This document shows, one piece after another, positions 1-5,883 of a DNA stretch of 6,031 nucleotides. The notes under the pieces were generated by a model. It ran no database searches, had not been told where the DNA came from, and saw only the letters and a program-made list of their open reading frames with translations. The position numbers were made by a program, and so were the translations under genes. Source of the DNA: an uncultured Alphaproteobacteria bacterium (GTDB lineage Bacteria; Pseudomonadota; Alphaproteobacteria; Rhizobiales; Ancalomicrobiaceae). The stretch lies in assembly GCA_937892955.1 (NCBI GenBank), contig CALBKH010000055.1:1-6031 (forward strand). The letters are read 5' to 3'. Position 1 is the stretch's first letter; each line of letters opens with the position of its first letter.

Positions 1-1661
1 TCGAAGCCGGCGCGCTCGCGGGTCAGACCGCCGGGGCCGAGCGCCGAGAGACGACGCTTGTGCGTGATCTCGGAGAGCGGGTTGGTCTGGTCCATGAACT
101 GCGAGAGCTGCGAGGAACCGAAGAACTCGCGCACCGCGGCGGCGGCCGGCTTGGCGTTGATCAGGTCCTGCGGCATGACGGTGTCGATCTCGACACTGGA
201 CATGCGCTCCTTGATGGCGCGCTCCATGCGCAAGAGGCCGACGCGATACTGATTTTCCATCAGTTCGCCGACGGAACGGACACGGCGGTTGCCGAGGTTG
301 TCGATGTCGTCGATCTCGCCCTTGCCGTCGCGCAGGTCGAGCAGCGTGCGGATCACCGACAGGATGTCGTCCTTGCGGATGGTGCGGACGGTGTCCTCGA
401 CGTCGAGGTCGAGGCGCATGTTCATCTTGACGCGGCCGACGGCCGAGAGGTCGTAGCGCTCGGCGTCGAAGAACAGCGAATGGAACATCGCTTCCGCCGT
501 CTCGATGGTCGGCGGCTCGCCCGGACGCATGACACGGTAGATGTCGAAGAGCGAGTCCTCGCGGGTCTCGTTCTTGTCGACCGCCAGCGTGTTGCGGATG
601 TAGGCGCCGGTGTTGACATGGTCGATGTCGAGGACCGGGATCTCCAGATAGCCGAGATCGAGAATCTGACGGATCAGCTTCTCCGTCAGCTCCTGGCCGG
701 CTTCGGCGTGGATGAGACCGGTCTTGCCGTCGACGATGTCCTCGGCGAGATACTGGCCGACGACCTCCTCGTCCGTCACCTTCAGAGCCTTGAGGCCCTT
801 CTCGGCGAGGATGCGGGCCTGACGGGCGGTGAGCTTCTTGCCGGCTTCGAGCACGACCTCGCCGGTGTCGGCATCGACCAGATCGACGATCGCCTTGAAG
901 CCGCGCATGCGGGCGGCGTCGTAGGGGACGCGCCACGCCGAGCCGGAGCGCTCGTAGGCGAGCTTGTTGTAGAACGTGCCGAGGATCTCCTCGCCGTCCA
1001 TACCGAGGGCGAAGAGCAGCGACGACACCGGGATCTTACGGCGGCGATCGATACGCGCGTAGACGATGTCCTTGGCGTCGAACTCGATGTCGAGCCAGGA
1101 ACCGCGGTACGGGATGATGCGCGCGGCGAACAGGAGCTTGCCCGACGAGTGGGTCTTGCCCTTGTCGTGATCGAAGAAGACGCCCGGCGAGCGGTGCATC
1201 TGCGAGACGATGACGCGCTCGGTGCCGTTGACGATGAAGGTGCCGTTGTCGGTCATGAGCGGCATGTCGCCCATGAAGACGTCCTGCTCCTTGATGTCCT
1301 TGACGGACTTGGCGCCGGTATCCTCGTCGACGTCGAAGACGATGAGGCGCAGCGTCACCTTGAGCGGCGCGGCGAAGGTCATGCCGCGCTGGCGGCATTC
1401 GTCGACGTCGTACTTCGGCGGCTCGAATTCGTAGCGCACGAACTCGAGCAGGGCCTTGCCCTGGAAGTCGGAGATCGGGAACACCGACTTGAACACGGCC
1501 TGCAAGCCTTCGTCCGGACGGCCGCCACGCGGCTCGTCCACCTGCAGGAACTGGTCGTAGGACGCCTTCTGGACTTCGATCAGGTTGGGCATCTCCGCCA
1601 CTTCCCGGATCGAACCGAAGAACTTGCGGACTCGTCTACGACCGTTGAACGTCTGGGCCAT
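1..1661 (-). CDS. rpoB: RNA polymerase beta subunit, 5' part (3' end outside window)
   Basis: This encodes the N-terminal 553 codons of the beta subunit of DNA-dependent RNA polymerase, roughly the first 40 percent of the family's usual length of about 1,350 residues. The protein starts MAQTFNGRRRVRKFFGSIRE and continues through the protrusion and lobe regions (for example DNGTFIVNGTERVIVSQ and SPGVFFDHDKGK). It ends inside the fork region with SALGPGGLTRERAGF. Rifampicin cluster I is intact: SSQLSQFMDQTNPLSEITHK, with the equivalents of E. coli D516, H526 and S531 at residues 524, 534 and 539 (codons at 90-92, 60-62 and 45-47). This predicts no resistance change at those sites. The ATG at 1659-1661 has GAGG six bases upstream. 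The gene follows rplL across a gap that holds a probable attenuator. The missing 3' end is due only to the window edge. Confidence 0.98.
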   Translation of the reverse strand, partial: MAQTFNGRRRVRKFFGSIREVAEMPNLIEVQKASYDQFLQVDEPRGGRPDEGLQAVFKSVFPISDFQGKALLEFVRYEFEPPKYDVDECRQRGMTFAAPLKVTLRLIVFDVDEDTGAKSVKDIKEQDVFMGDMPLMTDNGTFIVNGTERVIVSQMHRSPGVFFDHDKGKTHSSGKLLFAARIIPYRGSWLDIEFDAKDIVYARIDRRRKIPVSSLLFALGMDGEEILGTFYNKLAYERSGSAWRVPYDAARMRGFKAIVDLVDADTGEVVLEAGKKLTARQARILAEKGLKALKVTDEEVVGQYLAEDIVDGKTGLIHAEAGQELTEKLIRQILDLGYLEIPVLDIDHVNTGAYIRNTLAVDKNETREDSLFDIYRVMRPGEPPTIETAEAMFHSLFFDAERYDLSAVGRVKMNMRLDLDVEDTVRTIRKDDILSVIRTLLDLRDGKGEIDDIDNLGNRRVRSVGELMENQYRVGLLRMERAIKERMSSVEIDTVMPQDLINAKPAAAAVREFFGSSQLSQFMDQTNPLSEITHKRRLSALGPGGLTRERAGF

Positions 1662-1871
1662 TGTCGTCCTCGCTCGGGTAACCGACGGCAATCCGAAGAA
1701 CCCGCCTCGGGTCGAGACCGTTGCCGGCCTCGGCGGATGCTCGGGAGCACCGTCGTCTCCCACTTCCATTGGGCTTCCACCGCATCGACCCGGAGTAGCA
1801 GGGACCCGCCGCCCCTCGCGCTCCAGTAGACACGATTCTCGTCAATTCGGCGCGCAACCCTCAGAGCGCCG
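1662..1871 (-). other. rpoB 5' untranslated leader, distal part
   Basis: This is the stretch between the probable attenuator and the rpoB start. It carries the rpoB ribosome binding site (GAGG, six bases before ATG) at its end. I see no convincing coding region, no promoter with recognisable -35 and -10 boxes, and no long inverted repeat. Short open frames here do not resemble known proteins. Confidence 0.5.
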
Positions 1872-1904
1872 AAAATCCCGGGCCACGAAAAGGCGACCCG
1901 GGAT
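1872..1904 (-). terminator. Probable intrinsic terminator/attenuator between rplL and rpoB
   Basis: On the minus strand an 8-bp perfect stem, ATCCCGGG with CCCGGGAT (1897-1904 and 1875-1882), encloses a 14-base loop containing TTTT and is followed directly by a T run (complement of 1872-1875). It sits 35 bases after the rplL stop and about 210 bases before rpoB. In E. coli a partial terminator in the rplL-rpoB gap lowers rpoBC transcription relative to the ribosomal genes, and this hairpin is in the equivalent place. The T run is short, so incomplete termination is plausible. That role is inferred from position and shape. Confidence 0.6.
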
Positions 1905-1915
1905 GATCTTCGTGA

Positions 1916-1934
1916 CGCGGGCGATGAGCCCGCG
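1916..1934 (-). other. Hairpin just after rplL stop
   Basis: A perfect 7-bp inverted repeat, CGCGGGC with GCCCGCG, encloses a 5-base loop. It starts five bases after the rplL stop codon and lies 11 bases before the T-run hairpin. No T run follows it, so it is not a classical terminator alone. It could protect the rplJL mRNA 3' end or be part of a double-hairpin attenuator. Confidence 0.45.
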
Positions 1935-1939
1935 CCGGA

Positions 1940-2317
<378 letters not shown>

Positions 2318-2374
2318 TTGTCTACTACCTTCTGAGTTCTGTTCGATCGGATCTTCGAATGACGCGAAGACGGC

Positions 2375-2893
2375 TCACGCCGCCTGGTCCTTGTCGGCGC
2401 GCGCCTGGATGACGCGAGCGAGCGCACCGGCGGGAGCGGCCAGCACCGAGGCCAGCTTGGAAGCCGGCTGGTTGATGACGCCCGCGATCTTGGCGCGCAG
2501 TTCGTCGAGCGACGGCAGATCGGCCAGAGCCTTGACGCCGGCGGCGTCGAGGGACTGCTTGCCGAGGCCGCCACCAAGGATCACGAACTTGTCGTTGGCC
2601 TTGGCGAATTCGGCAGCGACCTTGGGGGCGGCGACCGGATCCTTCGCAGAAAGGATGACGGTCGGGCCCTTGAACAGGTCGGCCATGTGCTCGAGTTCGG
2701 TGCCGACGAGAGCCAGCTTGGCGAGACGGTTCTTCGCGACCTTGACGGTGCCACCAGCGGCACGAACCTTCCCGCGCAGAGCGGTCATGTTCGCCACGGT
2801 GAGCCCCGCGTACTTCGCGACCACAACGGAGCCAGTCGTCTTGAACTGGACGTTGAGGGACGCGACGAGTTCGCGCTTTTCGGCTCTATCCAC
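2375..2893 (-). CDS. rplJ: 50S ribosomal protein L10
   Basis: This encodes L10 (172 residues from a GTG start), the base of the ribosomal stalk, which anchors L7/L12 dimers on 23S rRNA beside L11. The N-terminal RNA-binding domain contains AEKRELVASLN, GSVVVAKYAGLTV and RAAGGTVKVAKNRLAK. The C-terminal helix that holds L7/L12 ends LARVIQARADKDQAA. The frame stays open far upstream, to an ATG at about 3100, but homology begins at VDRAEKRE. I chose GTG at 2891-2893, which has GAGG (2899-2902) five bases before it. An ATG at 2909-2911 would add MRCEAI and has weaker support. In other bacteria L10, alone or with L7/L12, represses its own mRNA through the leader, and a long structured leader is present here. 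Confidence 0.97.
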   Translation of the reverse strand: MDRAEKRELVASLNVQFKTTGSVVVAKYAGLTVANMTALRGKVRAAGGTVKVAKNRLAKLALVGTELEHMADLFKGPTVILSAKDPVAAPKVAAEFAKANDKFVILGGGLGKQSLDAAGVKALADLPSLDELRAKIAGVINQPASKLASVLAAPAGALARVIQARADKDQAA

Positions 2894-2902
2894 GATAGCC
2901 TC
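2894..2902 (-). promoter_or_regulatory. Ribosome binding site fixing the rplJ GTG start
   Basis: On the minus strand GAGG (complement of 2899-2902) is followed by the spacer CTATC and then GTG. The alternative in-frame ATG at 2909-2911 has no comparable purine-rich sequence at good spacing, so the site favours GTG and gives the usual L10 N-terminus. Confidence 0.6.
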
Positions 2903-3202
2903 ACACCTCATGACCTCGTGAGCGAGCTCGACGAGGCCGGTTGCAGGGGGTGCGTTCGGGTGATCCTCCCGCACCTCTCTCTTCCTGTCCCCTCCGCCTC
3001 GGATCTCTCCGGTCAGAGGTGCAACGGTCCGAACCGATCGCGTGGGGGTTTCCCACGGAACTCGTTCCATCCCGTCTCGTGCAGGCCCCTCGGATCGCAC
3101 CCGAGTTCGTACGAATTAAGCGGTGGGGCGAACCCCGCCACGCCTGCAGTCTCGGACAGGCACTCCCTCCCCGCGCCCTCACGGGCCTGGATCGGGAGCC
3201 CC

Positions 3203-3233
3203 CTTCCGGTGCGGAGGACATCCGCCCCGGAAG
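3203..3233 (-). other. Strong imperfect hairpin in rplJ leader
   Basis: On the minus strand a 7-bp stem CTTCCGG/CCGGAAG, one G-A mismatch and a 5-bp stem GCGGA/TCCGC surround a 5-base loop. It is one of a pair separated by five bases (see 3239-3266). No T run follows, so it is not an obvious intrinsic terminator. Confidence 0.5.
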
Positions 3234-3238
3234 TCTCC

Positions 3239-3266
3239 ACCGGACGTCGGCGAACCGTCGTCCGGT
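3239..3266 (-). other. Strong hairpin with TTCG loop in rplJ leader
   Basis: On the minus strand an 8-bp stem ACCGGACG/CGTCCGGT, one A-A mismatch and a 3-bp stem CGG/CCG close on a TTCG tetraloop. It begins about 97 bases after the rplA stop. It could stabilise the rplKA transcript end or form part of the rplJ leader fold. Confidence 0.5.
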
Positions 3267-3309
3267 CGAAATCTTCGCGTCACCGGTCGGCGACGCGACG
3301 GTCGCCTCG

Positions 3310-3374
3310 GTGAGCGACACTCGTTCGCCGTCGCTCAGTGAGCGACACTCGTTCGCCGTCGCTCAGTGAGCGAC
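3310..3374. repeat. 28-bp tandem repeat (2.3 copies) overlapping the rplA stop
   Basis: Two identical 28-base units lie at 3310-3337 and 3338-3365, followed by nine further matching bases at 3366-3374. Each full unit contains an 8-bp inverted repeat, TGAGCGAC with GTCGCTCA, around an 11-base loop (3311-3337 and 3339-3365), so two identical hairpins can form in tandem. The rplA stop codon (3363-3365) is the end of the second unit, and the last three L1 codons fall in the partial third copy. Copy number could change without altering the L1 protein, because each unit restores the same stop. Confidence 0.9.
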
Positions 3375-4064
3375 GTGGACCGACGCCGGGTCGATCTTGA
3401 CGCCGGGGCCCATGGTCGAGGACACGGCCACGCGCTGGACGTAGGTGCCCTTGGCGCCGGTCGGCTTGGCCTTGTGCACCGCATCGGCGAAGGCGCGGAT
3501 GTTCTCGATCAGCGCTTCGGTGGTGAACGAGGCCTTGCCGACGCCGGCATGGACGATGCCCGCCTTCTCGGCGCGGAACTCGACGGCGCCGCCCTTGGCA
3601 TCGGTGACCGCCTTGGTCACGTCCATGGTGACGGTGCCGACCTTCGGGTTCGGCATCAGGCCGCGCGGACCGAGCACCTTGCCGAGACGGCCGACGAGCG
3701 GCATCAGGTCCGGGGTGGCGATGCAGCGATCGAAGTCGATCGTGCCGCCCTGGATGGTGGCGAGCAGATCCTCGGCGCCGACGATGTCGGCACCCGCGGC
3801 CTTGGCCTCGTCGGCCTTGGCGCCACGGGCGAAGACGGCGACGCGCACGGTCTTGCCGGTGCCGTTCGGCAGGTTGCAGACGCCGCGGACCATCTGGTCG
3901 GCGTGACGCGGATCGACGCCGAGGTTCATGGCGAGCTCGACGGTCTCGTCGAACTTGGCGGAAGCGCGATCCTTGATCATCTTCACGGCTTCTTCGAGGC
4001 CGTAGAGCTTGACGGGATCGATGCCCTCACGGGACTTGGCGACGCGCTTGGCGATCTTCGGCAT
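3363..4064 (-). CDS. rplA: 50S ribosomal protein L1
   Basis: This encodes L1 (233 residues), which binds 23S rRNA helices 76-78 to form the mobile L1 stalk that helps release deacylated tRNA from the E site. It is also a translational repressor of its own operon in many bacteria. Visible family blocks are MPKIAKRVAKSREGIDPVKL, DETVELAMNLGVDPRHADQ, the second-domain motif LMPLVGRLGKVLGPRGLMPNPK and the C-terminal SSTMGPGVKIDPASV. The protein ends HVAH, whose last three codons fall in the 28-bp repeat. I place the start at ATG 4062-4064. An in-frame ATG at 4080-4082 lies within rplK and would add six residues without family support. The start is four bases after the rplK stop, with GGAG inside the rplK end, which suggests coupling. 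Confidence 0.98.
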   Translation of the reverse strand: MPKIAKRVAKSREGIDPVKLYGLEEAVKMIKDRASAKFDETVELAMNLGVDPRHADQMVRGVCNLPNGTGKTVRVAVFARGAKADEAKAAGADIVGAEDLLATIQGGTIDFDRCIATPDLMPLVGRLGKVLGPRGLMPNPKVGTVTMDVTKAVTDAKGGAVEFRAEKAGIVHAGVGKASFTTEALIENIRAFADAVHKAKPTGAKGTYVQRVAVSSTMGPGVKIDPASVHVAH

Positions 4065-4068
4065 CGTC

Positions 4069-4515
4069 TCACTCCACCACACGAAGGCCCATGGACCGCG
4101 CGGTGCCCTCGATCATCTTCGCGGCGGCGTCGATGTCGTTGGCATTGAGGTCCTTCATCTTCTTCTCGGCGATCTCCTTCACCTGGGCCTGGGTGACCTG
4201 GCCCACGAAGGAGCGGCCCGGGGTCTTCGACCCGGAACCCGGCTTCTTCTTGGTGTCGAGCTTGGCCGCCTGCTTCAGGAAGAACGACGCCGGCGGGGTC
4301 TTGAACTCGAAGGAGAACGACTTGTCGGTGAAGTACGTGATCACCACCGGGGTCGGCTGACCTTTCGGCATTTCCGCGGTCTTCGAATTGAAGTCCTTGC
4401 AGAACTGCATGATGTTCAGACCACGCTGACCGAGCGCGGGACCGATCGGCGGCGACGGGTTGGCAGAACCCGCCGGCACCTGGAGCTTGATGTAGCCCTG
4501 TACCTTCTTCGCCAT
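4069..4515 (-). CDS. rplK: 50S ribosomal protein L11
   Basis: This encodes L11 (148 residues), which with 23S rRNA helices 43/44 forms the GTPase-associated centre beside the L10-L7/L12 stalk and is the site of thiostrepton action. It is also needed for RelA activation in stringent response. The N-terminal domain has the conserved proline and glycine run PPIGPALGQRGLNIMQFCKD (residues 22-41). The linker and C-terminal RNA-binding domain follow, with the lysine-rich KKKPGSGS, GQVTQAQVKEIAEKKMKDLN and a final GTARSMGLRVVE. The length is normal for alphaproteobacteria. ATG at 4513-4515 follows GGGAG with eight bases of spacing. It is the first gene of the rplKA pair, after a long leader. Confidence 0.98.
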   Translation of the reverse strand: MAKKVQGYIKLQVPAGSANPSPPIGPALGQRGLNIMQFCKDFNSKTAEMPKGQPTPVVITYFTDKSFSFEFKTPPASFFLKQAAKLDTKKKPGSGSKTPGRSFVGQVTQAQVKEIAEKKMKDLNANDIDAAAKMIEGTARSMGLRVVE

Positions 4516-4583
4516 TGTCTGGCTCCCAAATGGACCGCTCGGGGCTCGCCCGCACGGTGTCCTCGGAGGTGGCGGTCGGGCCG

Positions 4584-4608
4584 CCCGAGCTCGGCGAAAG
4601 AGCTCGGG
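4584..4608 (-). other. Perfect 9-bp hairpin upstream of rplK
   Basis: CCCGAGCTC (complement of 4600-4608) and GAGCTCGGG (complement of 4584-4592) are perfect partners around a 7-base loop on the minus strand. It lies about 70 bases before the rplK start. No T run follows. It is a candidate regulatory or stability element in the L11-L1 leader. Confidence 0.5.
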
Positions 4609-4657
4609 AAAACCTCCCGCCCACCCGCTTCCCTCACCTTTCGGTAGGACTCACGGG

Positions 4658-4723
4658 CGTACGATGCCGGATCATGGGACCCACGATCCCCGCTCCGGCG
4701 GCCGGACGACACGAGATCGTACG
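4658..4723 (-). other. Candidate three-way-junction RNA in the nusG-rplK gap
   Basis: An 8-bp perfect closing helix (CGTACGAT at 4716-4723 with ATCGTACG at 4658-4665, minus-strand sense) encloses two hairpins. One is TCCGG/CCGGA with a 3-base loop (4694-4706). The other is GGATCGTG/CATGATCC with one G-T wobble and a 5-base loop (4669-4689). The arrangement closes neatly with short linkers, which suggests a folded RNA in the leader. Function is unknown: L1 binding, processing or termination are possible. Confidence 0.4.
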
Positions 4724-4783
4724 GCCGATAGAGGCCGACCCCACCGCTCTCACGGTGCGGGCGACCTCCCGAATTCGTTCGTC

Positions 4784-5314
4784 TCAGATCTTCTCGACCT
4801 GACCGTATTCCAGATCCACCGGCGTCGCGCGACCGAAGATCGACACCGCTACCTTGAGGCGCGAGCGCTCTTCGTCGACTTCCTCGACGACGCCGTTGAA
4901 CGAGGCGAAAGGACCGTCCGAGACGCGGACGTTCTCGCCGATCTCGAAGGAGATCGAGGGCTTGGGACGCTCGACGCCTTCCTGCACCTGCTGCAGGATG
5001 CGGAGCGCTTCGCTCTCGGGGATCGGCATCGGCTTGTTGTCGGAGCCGAGGAAGCCGGTCACCTTCGGGGTGTTCTTGATCAGGTGGAAGACCTGATCGG
5101 TGAGTTCGGCCTTCACCAGCACGTAGCCGGGGAAGAACTTGCGCTCGGTGTCCACCTTGCGACCGCGGCGAACCTCGACGACCTTCTCGGTCGGCACCAG
5201 GATCTGCTCGAACTGGTCGGCGAGACCGTTCTGGGCAGCCCGTTCACGGATCGACTCGGCGACCTTGTTCTCGAAATTCGAGTAGGCGTGGACGATGTAC
5301 CAGCGCTTGGCCAT
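4784..5314 (-). CDS. nusG: Transcription termination/antitermination factor NusG
   Basis: NusG (176 residues) binds the RNA polymerase clamp, raises elongation processivity and links polymerase to Rho or to ribosomal protein S10. The N-terminal NGN domain (about residues 4-110) begins AKRWYIVHAYSNFENKVAE and has the conserved KFFPGYVLV at 59-67. The C-terminal KOW domain (about 124-158) contains GENVRVSDGPFASFNGVVEEV and ends YGQVEKI. Length and both domains are complete. ATG at 5312-5314 has GGAGAAG three bases upstream, which is close spacing. It follows secE by 21 bases, the near-universal secE-nusG pair, and is probably co-transcribed with it. Confidence 0.98.
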   Translation of the reverse strand: MAKRWYIVHAYSNFENKVAESIRERAAQNGLADQFEQILVPTEKVVEVRRGRKVDTERKFFPGYVLVKAELTDQVFHLIKNTPKVTGFLGSDNKPMPIPESEALRILQQVQEGVERPKPSISFEIGENVRVSDGPFASFNGVVEEVDEERSRLKVAVSIFGRATPVDLEYGQVEKI

Positions 5315-5335
5315 GAACTTCTCCGCCGGACGTCG

Positions 5336-5533
5336 TCAGTGACCGATGCCGAGGATGAGGGAAACGCCCCACCCCATCAGCCAATCGGCCAGAAGAAAGA
5401 AGATGGCGGCGATGAAGGCCATCGCGACCACCATGAGGGTCGTGACACCGGTCTCGTTGCGGGTCGGCCAAGTGACCTTGGCGACCTCGTCGCGGACCTG
5501 CTGCACGAAGGTGAAAGGATTGCTCTTGGCCAT
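5336..5533 (-). CDS. secE: Preprotein translocase subunit SecE
   Basis: SecE (65 residues) is the essential clamp subunit of the SecYEG channel in the inner membrane, through which secretory and membrane proteins pass. The short single-span form seen here is typical of alphaproteobacteria, unlike the three-span E. coli protein. The amphipathic N-terminal part holds the conserved FVQQVRDEVAKVTWPTRNET (residues 9-28), lying along the cytoplasmic face. One membrane helix follows at about 30-55. ATG at 5531-5533 has only a weak GGCGG-type binding site. It lies between tRNA-Trp and nusG, its usual place. Confidence 0.97.
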   Translation of the reverse strand: MAKSNPFTFVQQVRDEVAKVTWPTRNETGVTTLMVVAMAFIAAIFFLLADWLMGWGVSLILGIGH

Positions 5534-5551
5534 CCGCCGCTCACGACAGGC

Positions 5552-5582
5552 AGGCGCGGAAGGGTGGCCCCTTCGCGCGCCT
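5552..5582 (-). other. Long hairpin between tRNA-Trp and secE
   Basis: On the minus strand AGGCGCG pairs with CGCGCCT (7 bp) and, after one bulged C, GAAGGG pairs with CCCTTC (6 bp) around a GCCA loop. These 13 pairs make it one of the strongest simple hairpins in the window. It lies 18 bases before the secE start and has no T run. It may be a processing or stability element that separates tRNA maturation from the secE-nusG mRNA. Confidence 0.55.
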
Positions 5583-5628
5583 CGCTGGGACGATCTAACT
5601 AATGCGTCGACGAGGATACGGCAAGAGT

Positions 5629-5729
5629 AATTCGACTGGCAGGGGCAGAGGGACTCGAACCCCCGACCCTCGGTTTTGGAGACCGATGCTCTACCAACTG
5701 AGCTATACCCCTAGAGGCACAGTCGAATT
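5629..5729. repeat. 10-bp inverted repeat bracketing tRNA-Trp
   Basis: AATTCGACTG (5629-5638) and CAGTCGAATT (5720-5729) are perfect reverse complements on either side of the tRNA. In the transcript the 5' leader can pair with the 3' trailer, including two bases of the encoded CCA, to make a helix beyond the acceptor stem. This may guide or delay end maturation of the precursor. Confidence 0.7.
5637..5712 (-). tRNA. trnW: tRNA-Trp (anticodon CCA)
   Basis: A complete 76-base tRNA with encoded CCA end (5637-5639). The acceptor stem AGGGGTA pairs with TGCCCCT (one G-T), the D arm contains AGCTCAGTTGGTAGAGC, and the anticodon stem TCGGT/ACCGA carries the loop CTCCAAA with anticodon CCA. The T arm is GGGGGTTCGAACCCTC, and the discriminator base is G, as expected for bacterial tRNA-Trp. 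It sits between tuf and secE, a conserved location in many bacteria, and is probably cut out of a longer transcript. Confidence 0.98.
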
Positions 5730-5762
5730 TCGGCTCTCGCCGGTATCCGCCGCGGCCGGGGA

Positions 5763-5771
5763 TTATCCACA
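5763..5771 (+). promoter_or_regulatory. Single perfect DnaA-box sequence
   Basis: TTATCCACA matches the E. coli consensus DnaA box at all nine positions, in an otherwise GC-rich gap about 50 bases upstream of tRNA-Trp. I see no cluster of boxes or AT-rich unwinding region, so this is not an origin. It could be a DnaA regulatory or titration site, or chance. Confidence 0.35.
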
Positions 5772-5800
5772 GGCGCGGCGAAACTCGCTTTCAGCTCGGA

Positions 5801-5820
5801 GCCCCATCCCGAGGTGGGGC
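5801..5820 (-). other. 8-bp hairpin in tuf-tRNA gap
   Basis: The 20-base stretch GCCCCATCCCGAGGTGGGGC folds into an 8-bp stem (with one G-T or mismatched pair, depending on the strand) and a 4-base loop. No T run follows on the minus strand. It could be a weak terminator or spacer structure after tuf. Confidence 0.35.
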
Positions 5821-5853
5821 CACTGACCACTCGCCGGAGCGGGTGGCGAAGAC

Positions 5854-5881
5854 GTCGTCGACCCCGATTCGGGCCGACGAC
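5854..5881 (-). other. Interrupted hairpin in tuf-tRNA gap
   Basis: GTCGTCG (5854-5860) pairs with CGACGAC (5875-5881), and inside it CCCG pairs with CGGG around a 3-base loop after a small internal loop. It lies beyond the degenerate tuf tail copy. No T run is present, so a terminator role is uncertain. Confidence 0.35.
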
Positions 5882-5883
5882 AT

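Larger units (their letters stand above)
2894..3309 (-). promoter_or_regulatory. Long hairpin-rich leader of rplJL, probable L10 autoregulatory region
   Basis: This is most of the non-coding gap of about 470 bases between rplA and rplJ. Hairpins on the minus strand, in order of transcription: 3239-3266, 3203-3233, 3175-3186 (GCCC-GTGA-GGGC), 3125-3136 (GGGG-TTCG-CCCC), 3041-3057 (CGTGGG with CCCACG), 3025-3036, 2949-2975 (GGTGCG with CGCACC) and 2914-2936 (CCTCGT with ACGAGG, just before the ribosome binding site). rplJ leaders in many bacteria bind L10 or L10/L7/L12 and adjust translation. The position and density of structure fit that, but I could not identify the L10-binding kink-turn with certainty. 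Open frames here look non-coding. No clear promoter was found. Confidence 0.45.
4516..4783 (-). promoter_or_regulatory. rplK leader region between nusG and rplK
   Basis: This 268-base non-coding gap ends with the rplK ribosome binding site (GGGAG). It contains a possible three-way junction (4658-4723), a 9-bp hairpin (4584-4608) and a small GAAA-loop stem at about 4633-4650. Just after nusG, short stems CACCG/CGGTG and CGGCC/GGCCG could take part in termination, but they lack T runs. In E. coli L1 represses rplKA by binding the leader. The location suits such a site, yet I cannot point to the L1-binding motif with confidence. No promoter hexamers stand out. Confidence 0.4.

Noticed and set aside
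60..1829. A 589-codon open frame on the plus strand opposite rpoB
   Set aside because: It is antisense to a certain gene. Such long open antisense frames are common in GC-rich codon usage, and its protein is a low-complexity run of V, D, L, E and H with no family resemblance.
3116..3139. GGGG-TTCG-CCCC hairpin followed by TTAATT as a terminator for rplA
   Set aside because: The stem is only four pairs before a mismatch on the minus strand, and the following bases are not a T run. It is better treated as part of the rplJ leader.
2901..3369. Several overlapping open frames of 75-208 codons in the rplA-rplJ gap on both strands
   Set aside because: They overlap one another, are rich in R, P, S and G, and lie in a region full of inverted repeats, as expected for a structured leader and not for coding sequence.
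3366..4148. A 260-codon plus-strand open frame opposite rplA
   Set aside because: It has the same antisense shadow character, rich in G, H, D and L, and shows no recognisable domain.
5762..5767. GATAAT on the minus strand as a -10 box for tRNA-Trp
   Set aside because: No -35 hexamer lies at 16-18 bases upstream, and the sequence is part of the DnaA-box match. The tRNA may be read from the tuf transcript or from a promoter that I cannot recognise.
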